Positions 1 to 9,047 of a stretch of 64,000 nt of DNA are shown in pieces. The stretch lies in the NCBI GenBank assembly GCA_028706315.1, contig JAQWBP010000001.1, positions 10,206-74,205 of the forward strand, written 5' to 3'. Every line of letters begins with the position of its first letter. Position 1 is the first letter of the stretch. The translations under genes and the position numbers were made by a program. This stretch comes from Syntrophomonadaceae bacterium (GTDB taxonomy: Bacteria > Bacillota > Syntrophomonadia > Syntrophomonadales > Syntrophomonadaceae). Below the pieces are notes generated by a model, which was not told where the DNA came from, ran no database searches, and saw only the letters and a list, made by a program, of their open reading frames with translations.

Positions 1-9
1 GCAGTATGT

Positions 10-1251
10 CTAGACTCTTACTGGAGCAGTAGTGAAGTCTCGTCCAGCTTTTCTCGCCGCCGGATCGGGAAATAATAGACTATATATATCAGTAGCTAGT
101 ACATCGTAAGAAACCATCTCACTAAGTACAGGATTACGGTCCTCTTCCAAAGCCTGTTTTATATCGCTACCCCGACTAAATGTTCTTAGTTGTGAAATAT
201 TTTTCATTCTTTGAAGGATTTCTTGCCCTTGTGCAGAAAAACCTAAGATATGACAGTATAGTGGGCCGTATTGATCGAATCTGGCTATCTGGTTCTTTGA
301 CAAGTTAAAAAGTATATATAACAAAGTACGGTTTATTCTGGTCAGGCTATATCTTTTCGCCTTTATATTATGCCGTAGTTCATCAAGAGTTCCATAGTAA
401 TTAGCTGCTTGCTTAAAACGGTGTTCCAGGCCTTCAGATATTTCATAAATGTCTTTAAGTTCATTAATTGTTGAAGTACGCAGTTTATAGAAAATAGCCT
501 GCTCCAGAGAATCGGTTGCAATCGGCGCACGTCCTGCTACTATTTCGTCTTCTAGTATAGTAAAACTCTCATGGGGCATTACGTTTTTGACCTTCGTTAT
601 GCTGCAATTACTAAATAGGGCATGGCGGATTGCCATTGCGCTGGAATACTCTAATAATTCCTGGCAGTGGTATGATGCTCCCTGCCGTTTTATAGTAATT
701 GGTATAAGTGGTAGATTTAGCTCGTCAAGGACACGAAGGTATTCAATTGCCAGTATATTATTGGGGCTTTGTAGTATTCCCTGTAATTGATCTCCTTTGA
801 TTAACTGTGCAAGAGTTTTGGAACGGGCCAGAGGAAAACTTAATCCCTGGGAGAGATGCTTTTTTAATAATTCTTTGTATTGTTCGGGTTCATGGGCTAT
901 TATTGTGGCTATTTCTTTTAAAATATTAAGATTACCACTTTCGCTGCCGAAGGCCAGGTGGGTTACTATACCAGTATTTTCCAGGAGTTCAATTCCGGCC
1001 CTAGCAAAAAAATAGGCGCTGCGGGTCGAAAAGCAAAAAGGAAGTTCAATAACCAGGTCTACGCCACACTTCAAAGCCATTTCGGCCCTGGCCCATTTAT
1101 CACAGCAGGCAGGTTCACCGCGCTGCAGAAAATTGCCACTCATAACGCATACGGTTGCGTCAAAATTTTTTATTTTGTGTGTTTCCTCAAGCAGGTGAGA
1201 ATGACCTTTGTGAAATGGGTTATACTCAGCTACTATACCTAATACAGCCAC
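10..1251 (-). CDS. tmcAL: tRNA(Met) cytidine acetate ligase TmcAL (YlbM family)
   Basis: The 413-residue protein opens with a nucleotidyltransferase signature, NPFHKGH at residues 11-17, containing the HxGH motif of the HIGH superfamily. Its length and overall pattern match the TmcAL family, which uses ATP and acetate to make N4-acetylcytidine at the wobble position of elongator tRNA-Met. The start is GTG at 1251, preceded by AAAGGAG at a 6-base spacing. It is transcribed divergently from pta, with about 130 bp between them. In Firmicutes this gene commonly lies next to pta-ackA or the rpmF region, which agrees with the position here. The family assignment is firm. The acetylation activity is known for the B. 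subtilis family member and inferred here. Confidence 0.9.
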   Translation of the reverse strand: MAVLGIVAEYNPFHKGHSHLLEETHKIKNFDATVCVMSGNFLQRGEPACCDKWARAEMALKCGVDLVIELPFCFSTRSAYFFARAGIELLENTGIVTHLAFGSESGNLNILKEIATIIAHEPEQYKELLKKHLSQGLSFPLARSKTLAQLIKGDQLQGILQSPNNILAIEYLRVLDELNLPLIPITIKRQGASYHCQELLEYSSAMAIRHALFSNCSITKVKNVMPHESFTILEDEIVAGRAPIATDSLEQAIFYKLRTSTINELKDIYEISEGLEHRFKQAANYYGTLDELRHNIKAKRYSLTRINRTLLYILFNLSKNQIARFDQYGPLYCHILGFSAQGQEILQRMKNISQLRTFSRGSDIKQALEEDRNPVLSEMVSYDVLATDIYSLLFPDPAARKAGRDFTTAPVRV

Positions 1252-1382
1252 AATAAACTCCTTTACATATTAATTCATGGTACCATAAATATTACCACTA
1301 GTTTCTTTATTTATGCTAGAATTAACTAGAGAATCCGGAATTAAGGGTGAATTTTGATGGAAAAAAATAGGGAGGTAGAAGG

Positions 1383-2375
1383 ATGAGCTTATTAGCAGAA
1401 ATTAGGGAAAAGGCTGCAAAAAAAGGCAAAACAATAGTTCTTCCTGAGGGGACGGAGGAAAGAACTATTGAGGCGATTAAAGGCATAGTGGATAATAAAA
1501 TCGCTAATCCTATTCTGCTCGGTGATGAAAAAGAAATAAGAGGCATAGCGAGCAAAATAGGTGCTGATATCTCGGGAGCAGAAATTATTAATCCGGTTAA
1601 TGCTCCGTATTTTGATGATTTTGTACAAGCTTTTTATGAAATGCGCAAGAAAAAAGGGGTAGATTTGGATAAAGCCAGAGCTACAATGTTAAATCCCTTG
1701 TTTTTTGCATCCATGATGGTAAAGACAGATAAGGCTGACGGGGAAGTTGCGGGAGCTGAAAACACTACTGGTAATGTTTTAAGACCAGCATTACAGATTA
1801 TTAAAACAGCCCCAGGAATATCTGCAGTATCAGGTGCATTTATTATTATCGTACCCAATTGTGAGTTTGGAGATAATGGTACCTTTGTATTTGCAGACTG
1901 TGCAGTATCCATTGACCCCTCCCCAGCAGATTTGGCCGAATTTGCCAAGTCTTCTGTAGGCACTGCAGTAGATCTTTGTGGGATGAAAGAGCCTAAAATA
2001 GGCATGCTTTCTTTCTCAACCAAAGGAAGTGCCAGTCATGCGATGGTTGATAAAATGGTTGAAGCAACTAATATTGCTAAAGAGAAATTCCCGGAACTTA
2101 GTATTGATGGAGAATTTCAGTTTGATGCAGCTATAGTACCCAAGGTTGGAGCGTCCAAAGCCCCCGGTAGTTCCGTAGCCGGGAATTGTAATGTTTTAAT
2201 ATTCCCTGATATTAATGCGGGGAATTTAGGTTATAAGATTGCTCAGAGACTTGGTAAAGCTGAAGCTATTGGGCCCATACTGCAAGGAATAGCAAAGCCA
2301 GTTAACGATCTTTCTAGAGGATGTAGTGTGGAAGATATCGTTAACGTTGTTGCCATGACCGCGGTAAGAGCGTAA
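1383..2375 (+). CDS. pta: Phosphate acetyltransferase
   Basis: This is a 330-residue class I phosphotransacetylase, without the N-terminal DRTGG/P-loop extension of the long enterobacterial form. It interconverts acetyl-CoA and acetyl phosphate. The N-terminus (IREKAAKKGKTIVLPEG, followed by ERT) and the stretch TGNVLRPALQIIKTAPG are typical of the family. The start ATG has GGGAGGT about 7 bases upstream. The gene lies 66 bp before ackA in the same direction, so the two very probably form an operon for substrate-level phosphorylation by acetate production. In an acetogenic or syntrophic Firmicute this would be a main ATP-yielding step, which is an inference. Confidence 0.97.
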   Translation: MSLLAEIREKAAKKGKTIVLPEGTEERTIEAIKGIVDNKIANPILLGDEKEIRGIASKIGADISGAEIINPVNAPYFDDFVQAFYEMRKKKGVDLDKARATMLNPLFFASMMVKTDKADGEVAGAENTTGNVLRPALQIIKTAPGISAVSGAFIIIVPNCEFGDNGTFVFADCAVSIDPSPADLAEFAKSSVGTAVDLCGMKEPKIGMLSFSTKGSASHAMVDKMVEATNIAKEKFPELSIDGEFQFDAAIVPKVGASKAPGSSVAGNCNVLIFPDINAGNLGYKIAQRLGKAEAIGPILQGIAKPVNDLSRGCSVEDIVNVVAMTAVRA

Positions 2376-2441
2376 GTAAGGCGTTAAGGTTTCTAGCCTT
2401 AGAGTTAAATATTTTTAGTTTGATTAGGAGGTATGTATTTC

Positions 2442-3641
2442 ATGAAGGTTCTAGTTGTAAATGCTGGTAGTTCATCTATAAAATACCAGGTGTTTGATAT
2501 GACTGATGAATCAGTTCTGGCTAAAGGTCTTGTTGATCGGGTGGGAATACCTGGTACAACTCTTGAACATAAGCCTGCCGGTAAAGACGAAGTAGTTATT
2601 AAAAAGGATTTGCCTGACCATACTGCGGGTATGAAACTTGTACTCGATGCTCTAGTTGATAAAGAATATGGCTGTATCAAGAGTATGGATGAACTTGGTG
2701 CAGTTGGCCACCGTGTAGTTCATGGTGGGGAAGGTTTTGCGAATTCAGTAATTATCGATGATAATGTAAAGAAAGTAATCAAAGATTGTTTTGCTATTGC
2801 TCCTTTGCATAATCCACCGAATTTAATGGGAATTGATGCTTGCCAGGAACTAATGCCGAATATTCCTCATGTTGCTGCTTTTGATACAGCGTTCCATCAA
2901 ACTATGGAACCTGCAAACTATATGTATGCGCTTCCTTATGATGTATATGAAAAATATCGCGTAAGGAGATACGGTTTCCACGGTACTTCACATTACTATG
3001 TAGCGCATCGGGCGGCAGACATGCTGGGTAAGCCATATGAAGAGTGTAAGATTGTAACCCTTCATCTTGGCAATGGTGGCAGTATGGCAGCCATTAAAGA
3101 TGGCAAGGTCGTTGACACTAGTATGGGCTTTACACCTTTAGAAGGTCTAGTAATGGGAACTAGGTCTGGAGATGTTGATCCGGCTGTCGTATTCTTCTTG
3201 ATGGAAAAACTAGGCATGGATGCAGTTGAGGCTAATAGTTTCTTTAATAAGAAATCTGGTATGCTGGGATTATCTGGTGTATCTAATGACCTGAGAGATG
3301 TTGAAGAAGCTGCAAATTCAGGCAATGAAAGAGCTAAAATTGCCATGCAGGTTTATATAAATAAGATCAAAGGATATATCGGCAATTATATTGCTAAACT
3401 AAATGGCTGTGACTGCCTGGTATTTACTGCTGGTGTTGGAGAAAATGGCATAGACATTAGGGAGAGCATCTGCAGCGACCTTGATTACCTGGGGATTAAG
3501 ATGGATGCAGAGAAGAATAAGGTAAGAGGAAAAGAAGTCGACTTGGCTGCTGATGATTCCAAGGTAAGAATATTCCTAATTCCGACTAATGAAGAATTAG
3601 TCATTGCTCGGGATACTGTAGCTTTAGCTACAGCTAAATAA
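2442..3641 (+). CDS. ackA: Acetate kinase
   Basis: The 399-residue protein begins MKVLVVNAGSSSIKY, the N-terminal ASKHA-fold signature of acetate kinases, and contains the internal family motifs AAFDTAFHQTM and HLGNGGS. It converts acetyl phosphate and ADP to acetate and ATP. An in-frame ATG nine bases earlier (2433) directly abuts the AGGAGGT ribosome binding site, so ATG 2442, with a spacing of about 9 bases, is the better start. It follows pta and is closed by a hairpin at 3671-3697. Confidence 0.97.
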   Translation: MKVLVVNAGSSSIKYQVFDMTDESVLAKGLVDRVGIPGTTLEHKPAGKDEVVIKKDLPDHTAGMKLVLDALVDKEYGCIKSMDELGAVGHRVVHGGEGFANSVIIDDNVKKVIKDCFAIAPLHNPPNLMGIDACQELMPNIPHVAAFDTAFHQTMEPANYMYALPYDVYEKYRVRRYGFHGTSHYYVAHRAADMLGKPYEECKIVTLHLGNGGSMAAIKDGKVVDTSMGFTPLEGLVMGTRSGDVDPAVVFFLMEKLGMDAVEANSFFNKKSGMLGLSGVSNDLRDVEEAANSGNERAKIAMQVYINKIKGYIGNYIAKLNGCDCLVFTAGVGENGIDIRESICSDLDYLGIKMDAEKNKVRGKEVDLAADDSKVRIFLIPTNEELVIARDTVALATAK

Positions 3642-3670
3642 CTAATACGTTTGTTTGTTTAACAGCATTA

Positions 3671-3700
3671 AAAGAGGCGGTTTAACACCGCCTCTTTACG
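3671..3700 (+). terminator. Terminator after pta-ackA
   Basis: A perfect 11-bp stem (AAAGAGGCGGT at 3671-3681 pairing with ACCGCCTCTTT at 3687-3697) with a 5-base loop follows ackA by 29 bp. The trailing T tract is only three bases beyond the A/T part of the stem, so termination may be partial. Confidence 0.7.
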
Positions 3701-3868
3701 TGTGAAGAAAAAAGCTTTTTAGACACTGTTGCAGAATATTATGACTTACGCAGCTTTTTTAATGAAGCGGTAATCATAAGAAGTTTGTGTGAGCGTTAGC
3801 GAATTAAGAATAAAAGTTCGCTAGGCAAAATTACCACAAGTTAAAAAGGGTTTTAATACCGACCTTTG

Positions 3869-3898
3869 TTGACAATACTAAGAAGTGAAGACTATAAT
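3869..3898 (+). promoter_or_regulatory. SigA-type promoter for the DUF177-rpmF operon
   Basis: A perfect TTGACA at 3869-3874 and a perfect TATAAT at 3893-3898 are separated by 18 bp, 31 bp before the start of the DUF177 gene. The rest of the 3698-3868 gap holds an AT-rich sequence with weak inverted repeats (AGCGAA...TTCGCT near 3795-3825) and no convincing reading frame. I looked for a FapR-type operator and did not find a clear one. Confidence 0.75.
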
Positions 3899-3928
3899 TA
3901 AATTGGTATTTTTATGGGGAGTACTGAA

Positions 3929-4432
3929 ATGAAAATTGACCTGAAAAAGCTAAAACTCCATTTGCATGCCACCGAAGTGTTTCATCTACAAGCATTGGGG
4001 AGAGATGCGTATCTTCGGGATATAGGTGGAAGATATATTGAACCGGTAAATGTTGAACTTGTAGTTGAAAACAACGGTAATCTATTTATCGGAAAAGGTA
4101 AACTTTATACAGTAATAGAATTACCGTGTTCCCGCTGTCTGGAAAAGTTTAGCTACACCATTGAGGCGAATTTTGGTTTGACTATGGCGGAAAAAACATA
4201 CCAGGATTACCCTGAAGAGGATGAGGACATTATCTTCTTTGAACGCGATGAAGCAGATATTACGTCTTATATAGAGCAGGTTATTTTCACTGAAATACCT
4301 TTTAAACCCCTCTGTGATAATGAATGCCAGGGATTATGCCCCCTATGCGGGATCAACCGAAATATTGATAAATGTGAATGTCAGCAGGAATTTCTTGATC
4401 CCAGGTGGGAAAAGTTGAAAAAATTAAAATAG
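3929..4432 (+). CDS. DUF177 (YceD-family) protein
   Basis: This 167-residue member of the YceD/DUF177 family is nearly always encoded directly before rpmF, as here. It has a CSRC pair in the middle and a C-terminal cysteine cluster (CDNECQGLCPLCG followed by CEC) that could bind a metal. In plants and bacteria the family has been linked to 23S rRNA/50S biogenesis; the exact role is unknown. An ATG at 3914 is in frame, but GGGGAG at 3916-3921 gives the downstream ATG 3929 a good spacing, so I start there. It is the first gene of the run through rpmF and plsX. Confidence 0.88.
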   Translation: MKIDLKKLKLHLHATEVFHLQALGRDAYLRDIGGRYIEPVNVELVVENNGNLFIGKGKLYTVIELPCSRCLEKFSYTIEANFGLTMAEKTYQDYPEEDEDIIFFERDEADITSYIEQVIFTEIPFKPLCDNECQGLCPLCGINRNIDKCECQQEFLDPRWEKLKKLK

Positions 4433-4449
4433 GGAGGAGGTATTTAGTT

Positions 4450-4620
4450 ATGGGAGTACCTAAAAGAAGACAGTCTCATTCACGTACAAGTAAGCGCCGT
4501 TCTGAGTGGAAGAAGATTGATCAGCCTGGTCTGGTTGAATGTCCACAGTGTCATGAGTTTAAAATGCCTCATCGTGCATGTTTGAAATGCGGATACTATA
4601 AGGGCAAAAGCGTTATGTAA
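4450..4620 (+). CDS. rpmF: Large-subunit ribosomal protein bL32
   Basis: The 56-residue protein starts MGVPKRRQSHSRTSKRR, the canonical bL32 N-terminus. It keeps four cysteines as CPQC and, further on, CLKC, so it is a zinc-binding (C+) form. The start is set by AGGGAGGAGG at 4431-4440. An upstream in-frame extension that reaches back into the DUF177 gene is not real. Confidence 0.97.
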   Translation: MGVPKRRQSHSRTSKRRSEWKKIDQPGLVECPQCHEFKMPHRACLKCGYYKGKSVM

Positions 4621-4640
4621 GCTTAAATATACCGATTAAT

Positions 4641-4688
4641 CAAAAAGTAAGTAGGCCTATTGCAGGCCGGTAGCTTACTTTTTGTTTT
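4641..4688 (+). terminator. Hairpin between rpmF and plsX (attenuator or terminator)
   Basis: CAAAAAGTAAG (4641-4651) pairs with CTTACTTTTTG (4674-4684), with an inner GGCCT/AGGCC stem and T-rich sequence after it. It sits only about 20 bp before the plsX start, so it would separate ribosomal-protein expression from lipid genes, probably incompletely, because no clear promoter is visible before plsX. Confidence 0.55.
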
Positions 4689-4705
4689 ATCAAGGAGGAA
4701 CTATT

Positions 4706-5665
4706 ATGAAAATAGCTATAGATGCTATGGGGGGAGATTTTGCTCCAGGTGAAATAATAGCTGGTGCTATTAAATGGATAAAAGAAAATGAGGGGCAACT
4801 AATTCTAGTAGGCTTAGAAGAACAGATTCAAGCAGAACTAAGCAAATATAACTATAATTTTTCCCAGGTTAATATAGTGCCTGCCAGTGAAGTAATAGGG
4901 ATGGATGAATCGCCTGCAACTGCTATCCGCAGAAAGAAAAACTCATCCATAGTTGTAGCTACTAAGCTTGTGAAAGAACAGGTGGCAGATGCAGTTATAT
5001 CCTGTGGCAGTACTGGAGCACAAATGGCAGCTGCCCTGTTTATACTAGGACGGATGGAAGGAATTGAACGGCCGCCTATAGTTGCTGCCATACCAAATGC
5101 TGAAGGGAAAATATCTTTATTAATTGACGTAGGTGCTAATGTGGACTGTAAACCCAGGCAATTACTACAGTTTGCGCGTTTAGGAAAAGTATATGCGTCT
5201 ATGGTTATGGGTATTGACAATCCCCGAGTAGCTCTGTTAAATAATGGTGAAGAAGAAACAAAAGGAAATAATCTGAGTCTCGAAGCATATGCTTTGCTTA
5301 AGGATCAGACCGATCTCAATTTTATAGGTAATATTGAAGGAAGAGAGCTATTTAATAACGCAAGTGATGTTATTGTCTGTGATGGTTTTACAGGTAATAT
5401 TCTATTAAAAACTGTTGAAGGTATGGCATTTTTTATGGCACGTAGCATTACTGCAGAACTCGGTCGTACCCCGGACACTTTTAATAAATTTGACTATACC
5501 AAAACTGGTGGGGCTCCTTTGCTGGGGATCAATGGTATTAGTATAGTTTGCCATGGAAGTTCTAAGCGAGATGCTGTTTTTAATGCAATTAAGATTGCCC
5601 AAGATTGCTTTAATAAAAACATTGTTAAGTCACAGCAGAATGAACTAGTAAAGACTTTACAATAA
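4706..5665 (+). CDS. plsX: Phosphate acyltransferase PlsX
   Basis: A 319-residue protein starting MKIAIDAMGGDFAPGE, the PlsX hallmark. It makes acyl-phosphate from acyl-ACP for the PlsX-PlsY route to phosphatidic acid and is a peripheral membrane enzyme. The start ATG 4706 follows AAGGAGGA at good spacing; an upstream in-frame ATG (4682) is part of the hairpin region. The neighbour acpP encodes its donor carrier. The fapR, fabD and fabG genes that often sit here in Bacilli are absent from this run. Confidence 0.96.
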   Translation: MKIAIDAMGGDFAPGEIIAGAIKWIKENEGQLILVGLEEQIQAELSKYNYNFSQVNIVPASEVIGMDESPATAIRRKKNSSIVVATKLVKEQVADAVISCGSTGAQMAAALFILGRMEGIERPPIVAAIPNAEGKISLLIDVGANVDCKPRQLLQFARLGKVYASMVMGIDNPRVALLNNGEEETKGNNLSLEAYALLKDQTDLNFIGNIEGRELFNNASDVIVCDGFTGNILLKTVEGMAFFMARSITAELGRTPDTFNKFDYTKTGGAPLLGINGISIVCHGSSKRDAVFNAIKIAQDCFNKNIVKSQQNELVKTLQ

Positions 5666-5744
5666 CCACAATACGCTTTTTGATATTGCCTTTGTTATAG
5701 CAAACTATCTAAAATAAGTATAAAAGTAAAATGGAGGGATTAGA

Positions 5745-5993
5745 ATGCAGGAATTTTTTGAACTGGCCAAAAAAATATTAGCTGAACAGCTTGATATTGA
5801 TCCGACGGATATAGAAATGGATTCAACCTTTGAAGCATTAGATGCAGATTCTATCGATATAGTCGAAATGATAATGGCTCTTGAAGATACTTATGATGTA
5901 GAGTTTCCTGAAGAAGATTTAGAAGAGTATCCTAGCGTAAAATCGCTAATTGAAGCCCTGTATAAATATTTGCAGCAGGTGAAAAATGAATAA
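5745..5993 (+). CDS. acpP: Acyl carrier protein
   Basis: An acidic 82-residue protein with the phosphopantetheine attachment motif DADSID, in which Ser36 is the predicted carrier serine. Most AcpP proteins read DSL; the Ile here is a conservative change. It lies between plsX and rnc, the usual place for the housekeeping ACP, and its stop overlaps the rnc start by eight bases, suggesting translational coupling. Confidence 0.93.
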   Translation: MQEFFELAKKILAEQLDIDPTDIEMDSTFEALDADSIDIVEMIMALEDTYDVEFPEEDLEEYPSVKSLIEALYKYLQQVKNE

Positions 5994-6705
5994 TGATATG
6001 TCAATTGTGCATGAGTTTTTAAGTAACAATGCCCTGGTTTTCCACAAAGCTGAATTAATGTTTATGGCTTTAAGTCATCCTTCGTATGCCCAGGAAAAAA
6101 ACATGTCTCAAAATAACCAAAGATTAGAATTCCTTGGGGACGCAGTATTAAATTTCGTAGTTGCCGAATACCTGTATAATAATTATCCTGATCAGGCCGA
6201 AGGGGAGCTAACTAAGATAAGAGCAAGAGTCGTCTGTGAAAAATCTCTGATGAATGTTGCCAAAACTATTAATCTTGGCCATTATTTGTTACTGGGAAAA
6301 GGGGAGGAAATGTCAGGCGGCAGAAAACGCAGATCTATACTGGCTGATACAGTTGAGTCAGTAATAGGGGCTATTTACCTTGACCAGGGTTATGCTCGTG
6401 CCGCTAGTTTTATACTTGAGTATCTGGGGGCTTACATAAAGGAGGCTGCCCAGGGGAATTATTATGATTATAAATCTAAACTTCAGGAAATTGTGCAGAG
6501 TAAAAATAAAGAAAATGTTAATTATGCTATTATTGACGAAAATGGACCTGCTCACCAGAAGACTTTTGTAGCCGGTGTATTCTTTCGGGACAAACTCCTG
6601 GCTACCGGTAAAGGGAAAAGTAAGAAAGAAGCAGAACAAAATGCAGCTGAAAAGGTCTTGTTAAGCCAAAATGTTTTGGAAGACCTGCGGATAGAGGAAT
6701 GTTGA
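5986..6705 (+). CDS. rnc: Ribonuclease III
   Basis: The 239-residue protein has the RNase III signature (QRLEFLGDAVLNF, residues about 45-57) and a C-terminal double-stranded-RNA-binding domain from about residue 160 (KSKLQEIVQ at its start and GKGKSKKEAEQNAA near its end). It cleaves structured rRNA and mRNA precursors. It overlaps acpP; ATG 5998 is an alternative start four codons later. It belongs to the conserved acpP-rnc-smc-ftsY order, here with two genes inserted before smc. Confidence 0.96.
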   Translation: MNNDMSIVHEFLSNNALVFHKAELMFMALSHPSYAQEKNMSQNNQRLEFLGDAVLNFVVAEYLYNNYPDQAEGELTKIRARVVCEKSLMNVAKTINLGHYLLLGKGEEMSGGRKRRSILADTVESVIGAIYLDQGYARAASFILEYLGAYIKEAAQGNYYDYKSKLQEIVQSKNKENVNYAIIDENGPAHQKTFVAGVFFRDKLLATGKGKSKKEAEQNAAEKVLLSQNVLEDLRIEEC

Positions 6706-6709
6706 TCTG

Positions 6710-7798
6710 ATGAGACATTATAATATACCAGTGTTTATTCCCCATATGGGATGCCCGTTTAGATGCATATTCTGTAACCAGAACAAAATAGCGTCACAGG
6801 CACAAATACCTGAAGTAAGCGATGTTGAACATATCGTTGAGCAGCATCTGGCTACTATACCCCGGTCAGAGACTGATATCGAAATAGCTTTTTTTGGTGG
6901 TAGCTTTACTGCTATTTCCAAGGATTTGCAGCAACAATACCTCGCAGCTGTAAACCCTTATTTAAAAAGTGGCAGAGTTCAAGGAATTAGACTTTCAACC
7001 CGACCTGATTATATTGATAAGGAAATACTTGATTTTTTGTTCAGCTGGGGAGTAACCGTAATTGAATTAGGTGTACAGTCAATGCATGAGGAGGTTTTAA
7101 AAGCATCGCGACGTGGTTACGAGACAGACGATGTTCTTAAAGCCTGTAAATTAATAAAAGAGTATGGATTTAAGCTGGGAATTCAGCTGATGATTGGCTT
7201 ACCCGGAGATAATTACTACCGGGACATGGAGACTACCGAACAGGTCTTATCAATTAATCCGGATATGATAAGGATTTATCCGACTCTGGTAGTGGCCAGC
7301 ACCTATCTTGCCACCCTCTATCATAATGGGGAATATATCCCGCTGGAACTAGACGAAGCTATAGAGATTAGCAAGGATATGCTGATACAGTTCCAAAAAA
7401 AAGATATTGATGTAATTCGCATCGGGCTTCAGCCTAGTGAGGATTTACGTAGTGAGGGTACGGTAATAGCAGGACCCTTTCACCCGAGTTTTGGAGAACT
7501 AGTTGAACAGGCGATTTTCAAGGACCAGGCTGAACTAGCCATAACTAGTTTCTTGGCTGGGGATAAAGCTTATAATGATATCGTATTATATAGCAACAAA
7601 CGCGATATTTCTAAGCTGATTGGTTGTCGAAAATCTAATATAGCTTATTTGGGAAAAAAGTTTGGCCTCACTAAGATTCAGGTAAAGACACTGGAAAAGC
7701 AGGAAAGAGACTGGGTGGGCATATCGGAACTGCCTGGTAACTATCCCCGGCAGGTTATAAGCAGGACAGACTATATAAATTTTGCTACAATAAAATAA
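6710..7798 (+). CDS. Radical SAM protein, Elp3-like
   Basis: A 362-residue radical SAM enzyme with the CxxxCxxC cluster at Cys15, Cys19 and Cys22 (GCPFRCIFC) and a following GGSFTAI glycine motif. It resembles the Elp3-type radical SAM domain but lacks the C-terminal acetyltransferase domain of Elp3. Homologues are often found between rnc and smc in clostridia. The substrate is unknown. It starts four bases after rnc ends and is closed by a strong hairpin, so it is probably the last gene of that transcript. Like all radical SAM enzymes it would release 5'-deoxyadenosine or use SAM reversibly. Confidence 0.85.
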   Translation: MRHYNIPVFIPHMGCPFRCIFCNQNKIASQAQIPEVSDVEHIVEQHLATIPRSETDIEIAFFGGSFTAISKDLQQQYLAAVNPYLKSGRVQGIRLSTRPDYIDKEILDFLFSWGVTVIELGVQSMHEEVLKASRRGYETDDVLKACKLIKEYGFKLGIQLMIGLPGDNYYRDMETTEQVLSINPDMIRIYPTLVVASTYLATLYHNGEYIPLELDEAIEISKDMLIQFQKKDIDVIRIGLQPSEDLRSEGTVIAGPFHPSFGELVEQAIFKDQAELAITSFLAGDKAYNDIVLYSNKRDISKLIGCRKSNIAYLGKKFGLTKIQVKTLEKQERDWVGISELPGNYPRQVISRTDYINFATIK

Positions 7799-7821
7799 AT
7801 ATTACTGCAAATTCTGCCTTA

Positions 7822-7856
7822 AAGGCTAAAGGACTCTGTATCTTTAGCCTTTTTTG
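7822..7856 (+). terminator. Terminator after the radical SAM gene
   Basis: AAGGCTAAAG (7822-7831) pairs with CTTTAGCCTT (7842-7851), a perfect 10-bp stem with a 10-base loop, followed by TTTTG. It ends the rpmF-to-radical-SAM transcript. Confidence 0.85.
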
Positions 7857-7963
7857 TTAATAATTGATGCTTTAATAGTTATGCCGGGTCCTATTATGTA
7901 GTTTTTTTTGTAAAGGTATTATTGATGGTTTTGTCTAATAATTTTTCTGGAAGTGGGAATAAG

Positions 7964-8917
7964 ATGCGTGATACTATACTTAAGGAATTGTGGCAGTATA
8001 AAGGAGAGTATGTTTCAGGAAACGAACTGGCGGCCAAGCTCGGTATTAGTCGGGTCGCGGTATGGAAACATATCGAGGCTTTAAAAGAGGAAGGGTATGA
8101 TATTAGGGGCGTAAGTGGCAAAGGGTACTGTCTCCAAAATACGGATAACATAATAATATCTAGTGAGATTACCGGACGGCTAAAAAACCGTTTAATCGGC
8201 AACCAGGTAATTAGTCTGTCAAAAGTTGATTCCACTAATCAGGTCTGTAAACAGATGATCAAAAATAAACAGATATCTGAAGGAGCGGTAATTGTTGCTG
8301 CTGAGCAGCTTAATGGTAAAGGGCGCCTAGGTAGAAAGTGGGATTCCCCATCTGGCGGATTATGGTTTTCTCTACTCCTTTCTCCTGCTTTACCTGTATC
8401 AGAATTACCTTTACTTTCACTTGTTTTTTCTATAGCAGTTAGCCATGGACTAAGTAAATTTACCCAGGTTCCATGCCAGATTAAATGGCCCAATGATGTT
8501 TATCTTGATGGGAAAAAGATTGCTGGAATCTTGCTTGAATTAAGTGGCGAACTTGATGGAATAGAAAATGTTATTGTTGGGATTGGTATTAATGTGAATA
8601 TCAACCCTAATCATCTCCCTGAAATCGCTACCTCTCTATATGAACATTCTACCCCAAAAATCAACCTGGCTGATGTACTAGTAGAAGTGCTGCAGGAAAT
8701 AGAAAAAGTATATAATGAATTCCTCGCCAATGGGTTTAGTTCATTATCAGACAGATTCCAATCAGCCTGTTTCCACTTGGGTAAAGAAGTCCAGGTGCAG
8801 CAAGGTTTAAAAAAAGTATGTGGAATTAATATCGATATAGATGAAATGGGACGTCTGGTTGTCCAGACTGCAGATGGAATCGTAAGGGTAAGCACCGGGG
8901 ATGTTAGCATTATCTAA
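7964..8917 (+). CDS. birA: Biotin operon repressor / biotin-protein ligase
   Basis: This 317-residue bifunctional BirA has an N-terminal winged helix (residues about 5-65, with LAAKLGISRVAVWKHIEAL) and a ligase core with the ATP/biotin motif GKGRLGRKW and KWPNDVY...KIAGILLE. It makes biotinyl-AMP, attaches biotin to carboxylase carrier proteins, and probably represses biotin genes. I choose ATG 7964, preceded by GGAAGTGGGAA, over TTG 7922 because the helix-turn-helix then starts normally. It is flanked by a terminator upstream and a 130-bp gap to smc. Confidence 0.94.
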   Translation: MRDTILKELWQYKGEYVSGNELAAKLGISRVAVWKHIEALKEEGYDIRGVSGKGYCLQNTDNIIISSEITGRLKNRLIGNQVISLSKVDSTNQVCKQMIKNKQISEGAVIVAAEQLNGKGRLGRKWDSPSGGLWFSLLLSPALPVSELPLLSLVFSIAVSHGLSKFTQVPCQIKWPNDVYLDGKKIAGILLELSGELDGIENVIVGIGINVNINPNHLPEIATSLYEHSTPKINLADVLVEVLQEIEKVYNEFLANGFSSLSDRFQSACFHLGKEVQVQQGLKKVCGINIDIDEMGRLVVQTADGIVRVSTGDVSII

Positions 8918-9047
8918 TTTTGCTTAAAAGTGTTGATTCTACTACGAAAACCCCTGAATCAAACTAACGCCACATACCTTTTACAGGTAAATCAAGTGTG
9001 CGATTTATATAGCAAAAGATAATAACCAGCCGGAGGGAGGCTGAAAA

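Noticed and set aside
3840-3900. Possible FapR operator near TTAATACC...TACTAA
   Set aside because: The half-sites are too far apart and imperfect, and no fapR gene is in the cluster.
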